64,000 bases of DNA. Source: an uncultured Eubacteriales bacterium (GTDB lineage: Bacteria; Bacillota; Clostridia; Oscillospirales; Acutalibacteraceae). The stretch lies in NCBI GenBank assembly GCA_934462705.1, contig CAKSIH010000003.1, positions 94,979 through 158,978 of the forward strand, written 5' to 3'. Below are positions 9,010 through 17,050 of this stretch, piece by piece; position 1 is the first letter of the stretch; every line of letters starts with the position of its first letter. The notes under the pieces were generated by a model that was not told where the DNA came from, did not search any database, and saw only the letters and a program-made list of their open reading frames with translations. The position numbers and the translations under genes are program-made.

Positions 9010-9673
9010 AATATTAGTAAAAAGACAAAAATCCCCAAAGGAAAGCTCATATATTCAAAAGTTTATATATACAGGAAATGGTAATTTGACTGTTGCAGAC
9101 TGGCTGACAGAAGTAAACCAAAATGAAGCTAAGCTTAATCGCATTGCGTGGGAATGTGGCTGCCTTGAAAAAAAGTGTGGTGCTTGTGCCATGCGCATTA
9201 ATGGATACCTGACTCTTGCATGCAGCGTGTTTTTAAAAGATATAAATAAACACGGGAAAATTGTTTTAGAGCCTTTTCATAAATTTCCAATTGTGAAGGA
9301 TCTTATTGTTGATAGAAGTACAATGTTTCATAAAATGAAGGAAATGAAAGTATGGATGGATGAAAAAGCTTCGTCAGACTTTTTATGGAACAGGGATTTA
9401 CAGCGTAAAGCGGGGCAGTGCTTGCAATGTGGCTGTTGCCTTGAAGTTTGCCCTATTTTTTTTGCGGGCGGTAAATTCAGTGGTGCATCTGCCATGATAG
9501 AAGCATATCGGGCAATTGAGCAAAATTCAAAAAATGAACATAAAGAAGATATGATAAAAGAGTATAGAGATAAGTTTTTTTTAGATTGTAGACAATGCTT
9601 TTTGTGCAAATCAGTTTGTCCACAGAAATTGCCTTTGGATGAAATTATGGCAAGGGCTAACAGTAATAAATAA
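8999..9673 (+). CDS. Fumarate reductase/succinate dehydrogenase iron-sulfur subunit
   Basis: The product (about 224 aa) is an FrdB/SdhB-type electron-transfer subunit. It has an N-terminal plant-type [2Fe-2S] domain with CLEKKCGAC and a later Cys in LTLACS, then two CxxCxxCxxxCP clusters (CLQCGCCLEVCP and CRQCFLCKSVCP) for the [3Fe-4S]/[4Fe-4S] centres. ATG 8999 is chosen because AAGGTGGG lies 8 nt upstream; ATG 8993 and GTG 8990 are alternatives. It overlaps the flavoprotein gene by 11 nt. No gene for a membrane anchor (FrdC/D or SdhC) follows, so the enzyme is either soluble or uses an anchor encoded elsewhere. Confidence 0.9.
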   Translation: MTIEILVKRQKSPKESSYIQKFIYTGNGNLTVADWLTEVNQNEAKLNRIAWECGCLEKKCGACAMRINGYLTLACSVFLKDINKHGKIVLEPFHKFPIVKDLIVDRSTMFHKMKEMKVWMDEKASSDFLWNRDLQRKAGQCLQCGCCLEVCPIFFAGGKFSGASAMIEAYRAIEQNSKNEHKEDMIKEYRDKFFLDCRQCFLCKSVCPQKLPLDEIMARANSNK

Positions 9674-9743
9674 GGGTTATGCTTTATAAAGAACAACTTC
9701 GACAAATTTCAGTTTGTAAAAAGGATAGATTAACTCATCGTTG

Positions 9744-9775
9744 AGCAGGGAATTTTTTTTGTTTCCTGCTTTTAT
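9744..9775 (+). terminator. Terminator after the fumarate reductase-like pair
   Basis: AGCAGGGAA (9744-9752) pairs with TTTCCTGCT (9762-9770) with one G-T wobble and a T-rich loop, followed by TTTATTTTG. It lies 70 nt after the iron-sulfur gene. Confidence 0.75.
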
Positions 9776-9912
9776 TTTGCTCAAAAATTATATAATGATA
9801 GAACCCACTACGCAAATTAAAACCGAAATATATGCTGTGGATAATAAATTACCATTACCGTCTTTGCATGAGGGGTGAAATTTTGTTTTTTCAGTTAAGG
9901 TTCCTTGACGCT

Positions 9913-10068
9913 TCAAATAAGTTTGAAATTAGGAGTTAGCAAAAATTTTTTTTGGCCCTTATAATTACCTGTAAACGCAAACCTGCCAACAGTAATTTCA
10001 AGTGTATTATTGCAAAGAGCAAGGACAGAGTGCTGATTTTTAATACCTTTATTGATTACTGCTTTCAT
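9913..10068 (-). other. Possible 51-residue small ORF or gene fragment
   Basis: On the minus strand an ATG at 10068 opens a 51-codon frame (starts MKAVINKGIKNQHSV, ends LLTPNFKLI) with protein-like composition. There is no clear ribosome binding site upstream, so it reads more like a surviving internal piece of an older gene than an expressed small protein. The family is not recognised. Confidence 0.25.
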
Positions 10069-10118
10069 TTGGTTTAGTTACATTATAAAAAAAGAAGATA
10101 TTAATAATTTTGTAAAAT

Positions 10119-10379
10119 TTAAGCTATTTTCCAAATGCGTTTAAGATTGGTTATTATAAAATGTGTTAAATTTATTAATGCGAGATTTGATGCAAGGCAA
10201 GTAGCCATATAAAGTTGAGAAGCAAGTAAACTTAAAGGATCTATTTTATATCTAATTTGAGAAAAAATAACAGTTAATTTTGAATAAGGCCCAGCGTGTA
10301 GGGAATTATAGGGACAGGAGGAGCAAAAGTGTAATGATTTGTAACTATTTTGTAACCTAAGAAATTCTACTACTTGCAC
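10119..10379 (-). pseudogene. Possible transposase C-terminal fragment
   Basis: The 86-residue minus-strand frame contains a CxxCP motif (CSSCPYNS), a mid-region resembling SKLTVIFSQIRYKIDP, and a tail LALINLTHFIITNLKRIW. The combination of a Cys pair and a C-terminal 'NL-R-I' helix loosely recalls the C-terminus of IS1182-type transposases. There is no catalytic core, start site or terminal repeat, so this is only a tentative fragment call. Confidence 0.2.
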
Positions 10380-10497
10380 AAATATTTAAAGAAAAAAACT
10401 GAACGAGGTTACAGAAAATTCCATTTTAAAATACAAAACCTATCGTCAAAAGGACGAAAACGAAAAAAAGTGCACAAAAAACCCCAAAATTACAATT

Positions 10498-10526
10498 TTG
10501 ACAATCAATGAAATATATAATATAAT
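10498..10526 (+). promoter_or_regulatory. Consensus promoter of the G5/3D-domain gene
   Basis: TTGACA (10498-10503), a 17-nt spacer and TATAAT (10521-10526) match the sigma-A consensus perfectly. The leader to the start codon at 10648 is about 115 nt and includes a CTTGC/GCAAG hairpin around 10553-10574, which may affect mRNA stability or translation. No known riboswitch core was recognised in it. Confidence 0.85.
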
Positions 10527-10647
10527 AAATATCGTTGCTGAAAAACAAAAAAACTTGCCCTTAGTTTGAGCAAGTAAAACTTAAAAATTTTGAAATGAAA
10601 ATGTAATTTTTCGTAGCATTTCTTTTAAGTTAAAAGGAGGAGATTAT

Positions 10648-11880
10648 TTGACTATAAAAGAAAAAGCAAAACAGTTTTTATCTCAAAACAATAAGAAAGT
10701 GACAGCGGTTTTTATCATGACAGCAATGGGCCTGACTTCGGCTATTTCTGTGTCGGCTTTGAGTAGAGATGTAAACATCAAGGATGGCAACACCGTGATG
10801 ACTACAAGAACAATTCAATCTGATATAAATAAAATTTTGGATAACGTCAAAATCAGTGTTTCAAATGATGATAAAGTTGAAACCGATTATTCGGTTCATG
10901 GTGTAATAAACATAGATATAAAGAGAGCTTTCACTGTCAATTTAAATATTGGAAATGAGATAAAAGAAATTAAAGTGAACGATGGAACTGTTTGCGATCT
11001 TTTAAAATCAGAGAACATCATACTACCTGAGAATAAAACAACAAATATTCCACTAAGTACAAAGTTGCAACCAAATATGAACATCAATATAGTTGATTTA
11101 ATTAATATTACACTTGATATGGATGGAGATTTAAAACCTTTACAGGTGCCAATGGGATCTCTTGAAGATGCACTCGCGTTTTCGGGAATAACATTAAATG
11201 AAACATATGTCACATCGGTAAATAAGGATGCCATTGTAGAAAATGGCATGATCGTTATAGCAGGGCCGCTTGAAGAAAAAAATGAAGAAGAAATAGAACA
11301 AATTCCTTTCAATACGGTTCAAAAAAATACAGATACCTTGTTAAAGGGCAAAACTAAAATCGAGCAAAATGGCTCAAATGGCGAAAAATTAGTGCTAAAC
11401 AAACGTAAATATATAGCAGGCAAGCTTGTTAAATCTGAACGAGTAAGCGAATCTGTGATTAAACAGCCGGTTGATCAAGTAAAATTGCTTGGAACCAAGG
11501 TGGAACCAGTTGTTAAAAACTCCACTGTAACTGTAAATACTGAAAACAAGACACTTACTGATTCAAACGGAAATGTATTGTCGTATGCTAAAGTTATAAA
11601 AGGCACATGTACGGCATATTCCAATAAATTTGGAAAAACAACATCTACGGGTAGAGTTGCTAAACGAGGCGTTATAGCGGTGAACCCTAAGATTATACCA
11701 TATGGAACCAAAGTATATATAAAGTCGCCAGATGGAAGAATTGTCTACGGTCACGCAGTAGCTGGAGACACAGGTGGTTTTACTAAACATGGAAATGTTT
11801 TGGCGGATCTATGCTATGATTCTGAATCTGAATGCGATAGCTTTGGTAGAAGACAAATGGAAATATATATTTTAAACTAG
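10648..11880 (+). CDS. Secreted G5/3D-domain cell wall protein (YabE/Rpf-like)
   Basis: This 410-residue protein has a basic N-terminus and signal/anchor segment (residues 16-38, ends ISVSA), then DUF348-type repeats (about 70-205), a G5-like region (about 225-285) and a C-terminal 3D domain. The 3D domain shows INPKIIPYGTKVYI-type sequence (here VNPKIIPYGTKVYI), AGDTGG and ADLCYDS, which supply the conserved aspartates, and FGRRQMEIYIL. The layout matches YabE/resuscitation-promoting-factor-like wall proteins, whose 3D domain resembles lytic transglycosylase MltA. The start is TTG after AAAGGAGGAG. It is monocistronic, with a consensus promoter and a downstream GC-rich hairpin. Peptidoglycan remodelling is inferred. 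Confidence 0.88.
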   Translation: MTIKEKAKQFLSQNNKKVTAVFIMTAMGLTSAISVSALSRDVNIKDGNTVMTTRTIQSDINKILDNVKISVSNDDKVETDYSVHGVINIDIKRAFTVNLNIGNEIKEIKVNDGTVCDLLKSENIILPENKTTNIPLSTKLQPNMNINIVDLINITLDMDGDLKPLQVPMGSLEDALAFSGITLNETYVTSVNKDAIVENGMIVIAGPLEEKNEEEIEQIPFNTVQKNTDTLLKGKTKIEQNGSNGEKLVLNKRKYIAGKLVKSERVSESVIKQPVDQVKLLGTKVEPVVKNSTVTVNTENKTLTDSNGNVLSYAKVIKGTCTAYSNKFGKTTSTGRVAKRGVIAVNPKIIPYGTKVYIKSPDGRIVYGHAVAGDTGGFTKHGNVLADLCYDSESECDSFGRRQMEIYILN

Positions 11881-12252
11881 CCTCCTTTCCCTAAAAACGG
11901 AATATTCCGGATTTGGGTTTTTATAAAAAATAAGGGCCCGCGGCGCACTATATTGCGCGCCGCGGGCCCTACTCTTTTAGTTTAATAGCCTTTGTCTATA
12001 GTTATATGCTCTGTCTAATTATTAAATCCAATTATTGCTCTCTTTTAACAGTTATTTGTTTTGCTAACCCGATATCTCTGTATATCCCCAATTTTGTTTG
12101 ATCCACCCAATTATGTGATTGCCGAGAATGTCAGTGGTTGTCATATTAAAGTTTTGCTCATTTTCTATGTTACAACAAAATATTCTTTATAATTTGATGG
12201 TAATGTTATATAATAAGATATGATTTGACTTTATTAAAGAGGAGTGTTACAT
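11881..12252. other. Intergenic region with hairpins before fba
   Basis: A small AT-flanked palindrome (CGGAATATTCCG, near 11898) is followed by the strong GC-rich hairpin at 11933-11970. The rest is AT-rich with no intact gene. TATAAT near 12208 is a likely -10 box for fba, with only a weak -35. Confidence 0.5.
11933..11970. terminator. Long GC-rich hairpin after the G5/3D gene
   Basis: AGGGCCCGCGGCGC (11933-11946) pairs perfectly over 14 bp with 11957-11970 around the 10-nt loop ACTATATTGC. A terminator role is likely from its position, but only a short T run (TTTT near 11975) follows. Its loop is the reverse complement, with one change, of the loop in the hairpin at 25335. Confidence 0.65.
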
Positions 12253-13188
12253 ATGCCACTAGTAAATACAAAAGATATGTTTAAAAAGGCTTATGATGGG
12301 GGGTATGCAATAGGCGCGTTTAACGTGAACAATATGGAGATTGTACAAGGAATTACAAAAGCGTGCAAGGAGCTAAATTCGCCGGTAATTTTGCAAGTTT
12401 CAGCTGGAGCACGAAAGTATGCAAGCCATGAATATTTAATAAAATTGGTGGAAGCAGCTGTGAAAGAGACCCCTGTACCAATTGCGCTACACTTGGATCA
12501 CGGGGACAGCTTTGAATTATGCAAAAGCTGTATAGATGGCGGATTCACCTCGGTTATGATAGATGGTTCACATCTTGATTATGAGGATAATATTGCACTT
12601 GCTAAGAAGGTTGTAGAATACGCACACCCTCGCAATGTTACAGTGGAAGCAGAACTTGGTCAACTGGCAGGAATAGAAGATGATGTAAACGTTTCAGCCG
12701 AGGATGCATCATACACTAATCCAGCTCAGGTAGAGGATTTTGTGGAGCGCACAGGCGTAGATTCATTGGCAATTGCAATAGGAACAAGTCACGGTGCATA
12801 CAAATTCAAACCGGGGCAGAAACCACAATTAAGGTTTGATATATTGGAGGAAGTTGAAAACAGATTGCCGGGATTTCCGATAGTACTACACGGAGCATCA
12901 TCGGTGATACCCGAATTTGTTGAAATGATAAATCGATATGGCGGAAAAATGCCGGACGCAATTGGAATACCGGAAGAGATGCTTAGGCAGGCAGCCAAGA
13001 AAGCTGTATGCAAAATCAACATAGACTCAGATTTAAGATTGGCGATGACGGCAACAATAAGAAAATATATGGCTGAAAATCCCAGTCACTTTGATCCCAG
13101 ACAATATTTAGGGCCTGCAAGAGAGGCAATTTATAAAATGGTTGTGCACAAAATTAATACCGTTTTGGGATGCGCAAATAAACTATAA
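12253..13188 (+). CDS. fba: Class II fructose-bisphosphate aldolase
   Basis: The product (311 aa) cleaves fructose 1,6-bisphosphate to dihydroxyacetone phosphate and glyceraldehyde 3-phosphate in glycolysis, using a zinc ion. Class II motifs are HLDHGDSFE (zinc His and catalytic Asp), VEAELGQLAGIED, AIGTSHGAYK (His ligand), LHGASS and CKINIDSDLR. The ATG at 12253 follows AGAGGAG; a GTG three codons upstream lacks spacing. It is monocistronic and ends in a strong terminator. Confidence 0.97.
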   Translation: MPLVNTKDMFKKAYDGGYAIGAFNVNNMEIVQGITKACKELNSPVILQVSAGARKYASHEYLIKLVEAAVKETPVPIALHLDHGDSFELCKSCIDGGFTSVMIDGSHLDYEDNIALAKKVVEYAHPRNVTVEAELGQLAGIEDDVNVSAEDASYTNPAQVEDFVERTGVDSLAIAIGTSHGAYKFKPGQKPQLRFDILEEVENRLPGFPIVLHGASSVIPEFVEMINRYGGKMPDAIGIPEEMLRQAAKKAVCKINIDSDLRLAMTATIRKYMAENPSHFDPRQYLGPAREAIYKMVVHKINTVLGCANKL

Positions 13189-13213
13189 AAAAAGCACCAT
13201 ATGGTGCTTTTTT
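13188..13213 (+). terminator. Terminator of fba
   Basis: AAAAAAGCACCAT directly abuts ATGGTGCTTTTTT as a 26-nt perfect palindrome overlapping the fba stop codon. With the A and T tracts it should terminate in both directions. Confidence 0.9.
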
Positions 13214-13321
13214 GTAATTAAGTGAGAACATACTAAAAATTTTAAAAATAAATCTATTTTATAAACATAATTAATTTTGGCTGTGTTATAATGATAGCGC
13301 CTATTTGAAAGGAGAATGAAT

Positions 13322-13400
13322 ATGTAATTTTTTTACAAATAATCTTAGCGATTGTAATGCACGTAATTCCAGTGGAAGCATTTTTTATTTGCAATTGAAA
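13322..13400 (+). pseudogene. Decayed copy of the secreted array family
   Basis: After GAAAGGAGAATGAAT a start-like ATG at 13322 is followed at once by TAA. The next 60 nt still match the nucleotide pattern of the family's signal peptide (TTTTT, CAAATAATCTTAGCG, CAATG-like, TAATTCCAGTGGAAGCA). The rest of the gene is not recognisable. It lies upstream of paralog 1 inside a 616-bp stretch (13214-13829) that otherwise contains no gene. This is a relic copy and shows that the array loses members as well as gaining them. Confidence 0.6.
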
Positions 13401-13702
13401 AATAAAGTAATTTTGAGTTATTAAAGTGGAGACAAGCAGAGCGAAAAAGTAAGCATAGGTTAGTCTGTTTAAAGAAAAAGTGGTAATTATTTAGCAGAAT
13501 TTTCATTGTTTAGTAAGAATGAAAGATTTTTAAATGTACAAAGTGTAACTATATTAAATAAACATCTAAATTCAAGGATGTTGGATTTATTTTTGGGTTA
13601 AAATTTAAAATGGGAGAGGCCGTGCGCTGCAGGGATAGCATTACACTTTATGTCAATATATTAGCTTGCATGTAATTTTTTATGATTTATAAGGTGTTTA
13701 TA

Positions 13703-13731
13703 TTGAAATTATTGGTTGAATTGGTTATAAT
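13703..13731 (+). promoter_or_regulatory. Promoter at the head of the secreted paralog array
   Basis: TTGAAA (13703-13708), a 17-nt spacer and TATAAT (13726-13731) form a good sigma-A promoter about 100 nt before paralog 1. No comparable terminator was seen until 21291, so one long transcript through all 13 paralogs is possible; weaker internal promoters are not excluded. Confidence 0.7.
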
Positions 13732-13829
13732 AATAATATATGCATATATAAAAAGTTGGTTTTTTAATAAAAATCAACGAATCACAACCAAAATCTAAAT
13801 TTTTAAATTTTACCCAAAGGAGAGTACAT

Positions 13830-14414
13830 ATGAAAAAGTTTTTATCAGTATTTTTAGCACTGGCAATATTAATAGTGCCGGTGGGAACGATGTCAAGTTT
13901 TGCAAACGGAGAACAATATGGAGAGGTTGGCTTTAGTGATTTATTAAGGACGGATACCATAGATCAAATTACAGTGCAGATTGGTACAGATCCAACTGGT
14001 GAGGTCATGTTTAGCGGGTTTTTAATCGGAGAAAGAGGTCGGATTCTGAAAATTTTTAAAATTCCGGACCAACGAGATATGCGCTTTATTGAACGTTTTG
14101 GATTTGTAAGTAAATTAAAAGAGTGGAAAAGAGGCAGTGCATGGGTTTTATTTGATTTTAAGGTAAATGGGAATATCGTAGCATATGCGCGATATTACGA
14201 CTGTGAAGGAGAGTGTATTAAAGGCTGTAATTATAAGCGAGCTATTAAAAGTTATAAATGTATGTCATTTTATAGAATTGAAGACAGACTTGTTAGAGCC
14301 TGCAATTGTTTAATGAAGAGCGATGATGACGATGCTTTTCTAAGCGCTGAAGAAAGGCTTGCTGCAGCCTGCGATTGCTTAGTGGGTGATTGCGACATAT
14401 CTTTTTTTAGGTGA
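13830..14414 (+). CDS. Secreted tandem paralog 1 (Cys-rich tail)
   Basis: This 194-residue product begins with the shared signal peptide MKKFLSVFLALAILIVPVG, with likely signal peptidase I cleavage after SSFA. The family core (about residues 40-125) has the first beta unit (ITVQIGTDPTGEVMFSGF then GRILK) and a second one (VLFDFKVNGNIVAYARYYD). It is unusual in its 65-residue extension, which contains a repeated motif: RLVRACNCLMKSDDDD and RLAAACDCLVGDCD. No other copy has this tail. ATG follows AAAGGAGAG. Function is unknown. Confidence 0.82.
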   Translation: MKKFLSVFLALAILIVPVGTMSSFANGEQYGEVGFSDLLRTDTIDQITVQIGTDPTGEVMFSGFLIGERGRILKIFKIPDQRDMRFIERFGFVSKLKEWKRGSAWVLFDFKVNGNIVAYARYYDCEGECIKGCNYKRAIKSYKCMSFYRIEDRLVRACNCLMKSDDDDAFLSAEERLAAACDCLVGDCDISFFR

Positions 14415-14487
14415 TGTTGCAACGAAGCTAGCAATGCATAACATTAATATTTAATATTTTGAAAAATTTATCCAAGGGAGAATACAC

Positions 14488-14934
14488 ATGAAAAAATTTT
14501 TATCAATAATTTTAGCAATTGCAATGATAATATTACCGGTGGGAGCGATATCTTGTTTTGCAGATGGAGGAAATAATGATCAATCTGTTTTTGATGTACT
14601 GAGGGAATGTGAGATCGGTAAGACAAGGGCAGACATAGTTTTGCTAAATGATGGAAGATACTTTGCGCAGATGTCTTTCTTTGGGGAGGATGATCAATAT
14701 CTTGGAGCGAAAGAAGCAAGCCAGGAGTCTTATAGGAGGGTTGGAAGGACTCTTATTGCACTTGGGATAGGGGAAAAAATTAGAGAATTGGGATGTAACA
14801 AGGCTCACGTTATATGTGAGAATTACGTTGGCGGTTGTTACTCTATAATCATTAATTTTTATAACTATGAGGGGATAATCGTTAAAACCTTAAAAAAAGA
14901 AGGTTACAACAGAGAGATGGAACTTGGAATCTAA
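14488..14934 (+). CDS. Secreted tandem paralog 2
   Basis: A 148-residue protein with signal peptide MKKFLSIILAIAMIILPVGA and probable cleavage after SCFA. Unit 1 is ADIVLLNDGRYFAQMSFFG; the family helix ends IRELGCNKAHVI, with the conserved Cys; unit 2 is GCYSIIINFYNYEGIIVKT. The mature part carries several Cys residues (CEIGK, GCNK, VICE, GGCY). It is closest by eye to paralog 8. The gap to paralog 1 is 73 nt with no terminator. Function is unknown. Confidence 0.85.
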   Translation: MKKFLSIILAIAMIILPVGAISCFADGGNNDQSVFDVLRECEIGKTRADIVLLNDGRYFAQMSFFGEDDQYLGAKEASQESYRRVGRTLIALGIGEKIRELGCNKAHVICENYVGGCYSIIINFYNYEGIIVKTLKKEGYNREMELGI

Positions 14935-15004
14935 TTATTTCTGGGATCCGGTTAAATTACCCCCCAATAATTAATTTTAATAATTTTAATTAGGAGAGAA
15001 TAGC

Positions 15005-15433
15005 ATGAAAAAATTTTTGTCAGTAATTTTAATGTTAACAATGCTAATAGCGCCGGTGGGAGCGGCCTCAAATTTTACGGCCGGAGTATCAAAATATGAT
15101 TTTGTTGATGATCTGAACAATGCGAATTTTGATATTATTTTTACGAAAATTAAGGTAAATGCAACCGGTGCTTATAATGCCAAAATTAGTATTTATGGAA
15201 GAGAGGACGAATTAATTACAGAAATTGTTTTTACTGAAGCAGATCATAATCTACTAATCGAAAATGTGTTGGAAGAATTTAACATATACCATGGAATGAG
15301 AAGTTTTGATACTCCTAAAGCTGAATTGCTGATCGAATCCATACAATCTGAAGGTACCGTTAGAGCAATTGCAAGATTTTTCAATGCAAATAATGAAGTC
15401 GTAAGAACTGTACCTTTTGGTATCGTTCTTTAG
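15005..15433 (+). CDS. Secreted tandem paralog 3
   Basis: A 142-residue protein with signal peptide MKKFLSVILMLTMLIAPVGA. It lacks the usual Cys at the end of the signal peptide (SNFTAG) and the conserved helix Cys (RSFDTPKAELL). Unit 1 is KIKVNATGAYNAKISIYG and unit 2 is GTVRAIARFFNANNEVVRT. Its N-terminal core (DLNNANFDIIFTKI) is closest to paralog 7 (DLENADLDTILINV). It is followed by the longest internal gap of the array (182 nt), which holds no gene. Confidence 0.85.
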   Translation: MKKFLSVILMLTMLIAPVGAASNFTAGVSKYDFVDDLNNANFDIIFTKIKVNATGAYNAKISIYGREDELITEIVFTEADHNLLIENVLEEFNIYHGMRSFDTPKAELLIESIQSEGTVRAIARFFNANNEVVRTVPFGIVL

Positions 15434-15615
15434 CGGTAATTCTTATAAGCACGCGCAGGCAGGCCTGAGACAATATTTGCGGCTACATAAACGCGAAATA
15501 AAAATTTATTAACGACTTTGTAGGCTTTTAAATAATTAGTGAAATGACGGGTTAGCAATACTGGACGCTGTTTCGAGGCAATAAGAGGATCTAATTTTAA
15601 TTTGGAGGAATATGT

Positions 15616-16041
15616 GTGAAAAGGCTTTTATCAATAATTTTGGCACTGGCAATGTTAATAGAGCCAGTGGGAGTAATTTTCTGCTTTGCAGCTGGCAGAA
15701 CACCAGAAGAAGTTCATATGGACCTTATAAGACTTATGAATGAGCAAGAATTGGGGAAGGTAAGAGTAATTGCTACTTTACTTATTGATGGAACAATGAA
15801 CATACAAATTGCTTATTTTGACAGAGATGGAAGATTTATAAAAAATGTTGATGTAAAAGAGGAAGACTATGAGGATTTAGAAAAAGAAATTCAAGGTGCT
15901 GAAGTTCTTGGAAAATTAAGAGGACTAAATTTAAGTGTAGCGCAAATTATATATGAAGTTTACGTTAAAGGTAATTCAGATGTAAATATATATTATTTAG
16001 ACTCAATTGGCAGAATTAAATGCACTGAATACGAAAATTAA
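15616..16041 (+). CDS. Secreted tandem paralog 4
   Basis: A 141-residue protein starting with GTG after TTTGGAGGA. Signal peptide MKRLLSIILALAMLIEPVGV has a Glu in place of the usual hydrophobic residue. This copy shows the internal duplication best: VIATLLIDGTMNIQIAYFD then GRFIK, against IIYEVYVKGNSDVNIYYLD then GRIK. The helix Cys is absent (RGLNLSVAQII). It is closest to paralog 5, only 17 nt downstream, suggesting a recent duplication. Confidence 0.85.
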   Translation: MKRLLSIILALAMLIEPVGVIFCFAAGRTPEEVHMDLIRLMNEQELGKVRVIATLLIDGTMNIQIAYFDRDGRFIKNVDVKEEDYEDLEKEIQGAEVLGKLRGLNLSVAQIIYEVYVKGNSDVNIYYLDSIGRIKCTEYEN

Positions 16042-16058
16042 ATTTAAGGAGAATACGC

Positions 16059-16469
16059 ATGAAAAAGTTTTTATCAGCAGTTTTAGCATTGTCAATACTA
16101 ATAATGCCGGTGGGGGTAATATCCAGCTTTGCTGATGGTATTTTAGAAGGGGAACTTAGTCCCCTTATTAGATTCATAAAAGAACAGCAATCTGAAAAAC
16201 TTAAAATAATTGCTACCATGTTTATTGATGGAACATTGGATGTAGGAATAGTTTATCTTGGAAAAGATGGAAGATTTTTAGAAAATATCAGTGCAGATAG
16301 AGATCTTTATAGGAATTTTAGAAGAAGATTTGAATTTTTGGGAACTTTGAACAAAATGAGGCGGAACAGGTTAATTGCAACACAAATGGTATATGAGGTA
16401 GATGGCAAAGACTGTTTTATACGCACTTTTTATTTAGGTGCAGAAGGCCAATTTAAGAACATTTTGTAA
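16059..16469 (+). CDS. Secreted tandem paralog 5
   Basis: A 136-residue protein with signal peptide MKKFLSAVLALSILIMPVGV and cleavage probably after SSFA. IIATMFIDGTLDVGIVYLG then DGRFLENI is clearly paralogous to the same stretch of paralog 4. The helix Cys is absent (RRNRLIATQMV), as in paralog 4. Unit 2 ends FYLGAEGQFKNIL, so this copy lacks the usual short C-terminal tail. The ribosome binding site AAGGAGAATACGC is typical of the array. Confidence 0.85.
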   Translation: MKKFLSAVLALSILIMPVGVISSFADGILEGELSPLIRFIKEQQSEKLKIIATMFIDGTLDVGIVYLGKDGRFLENISADRDLYRNFRRRFEFLGTLNKMRRNRLIATQMVYEVDGKDCFIRTFYLGAEGQFKNIL

Positions 16470-16539
16470 ACACTTAAGTGTGTAGCTGTGAACAAAATTA
16501 AATGCAAACTTTAATAAAATTAGATTAAGGGGAATATAC

Positions 16540-16959
16540 ATGAAAAAATTTTTATCAGCACTATTAACATTGTCAATGCTGATAGTGCCGGTGGGGGCAA
16601 TATCCAGCTTTGCTGATGATGGACAAGGCAGTACATTTAACTTTGGTGAAGTAATGAAAGCCTGCAATATAGATATGATGCAGGTAATTGCTGATGTGAA
16701 TAAAGATGGAAAATTTGTATTACATTCGCGTTGCTTTGCAAATAAAGGACATTCCTTGGAAATTATTGAAATACCAAAGGGTTATTATTCATATTTTGCA
16801 AAAAAACTTAATGATCTTAAAATTTTAGATATAATAAAAAAATTTGAATGTAGCATGGCAAGAGTTATATTTGAAAGAAGTGCCGAAGCAGAAGGGTCTG
16901 TTCATGCAATTATTTACAATGCACAAGGAAAAATCAATAGATTTTTGATAGATTTATAA
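16540..16959 (+). CDS. Secreted tandem paralog 6
   Basis: A 139-residue protein with signal peptide MKKFLSALLTLSMLIVPVGA and cleavage after SSFA. Unit 1 is VIADVNKDGKFVLHSRCFA; the helix ends LKILDIIKKFECSMARVI with the conserved Cys; unit 2 is GSVHAIIYNAQGKINRF. It is closest to paralog 12, six genes downstream (LKILNQMKLLNCSFAKVV), so relatedness does not follow gene order. Confidence 0.85.
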   Translation: MKKFLSALLTLSMLIVPVGAISSFADDGQGSTFNFGEVMKACNIDMMQVIADVNKDGKFVLHSRCFANKGHSLEIIEIPKGYYSYFAKKLNDLKILDIIKKFECSMARVIFERSAEAEGSVHAIIYNAQGKINRFLIDL

Positions 16960-17050
16960 AAATAATAGATTTCAAAAGTAAGCATATTTGCGACTGAGAT
17001 GCTTATTAAAAATATTTGATCTTAATAAGGTTAATTTAAGGAGAATACAT

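Larger units (their letters stand above)
9776..10497. other. 722-bp stretch with decayed coding fragments
   Basis: No intact gene was found here. The stretch holds two minus-strand coding-like fragments, listed separately (9913-10068 and 10119-10379), a perfect DnaA-box 9-mer (TGTGGATAA, near 9834) and AT-rich filler. It separates the fumarate reductase-like pair from the G5/3D gene and looks like a decayed insertion site. Confidence 0.4.

Noticed and set aside
10527..10647. c-di-AMP (ydaO-type) riboswitch before the wall protein gene
   Set aside because: The leader has only a short CTTGC/GCAAG hairpin; the conserved riboswitch core was not found.
11980..12180. Minus-strand peptide fragments (for example MTTTDILGNHIIGWIKQ)
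   Set aside because: Only about 26 codons, then a stop, with a frameshift needed to continue; no binding site.
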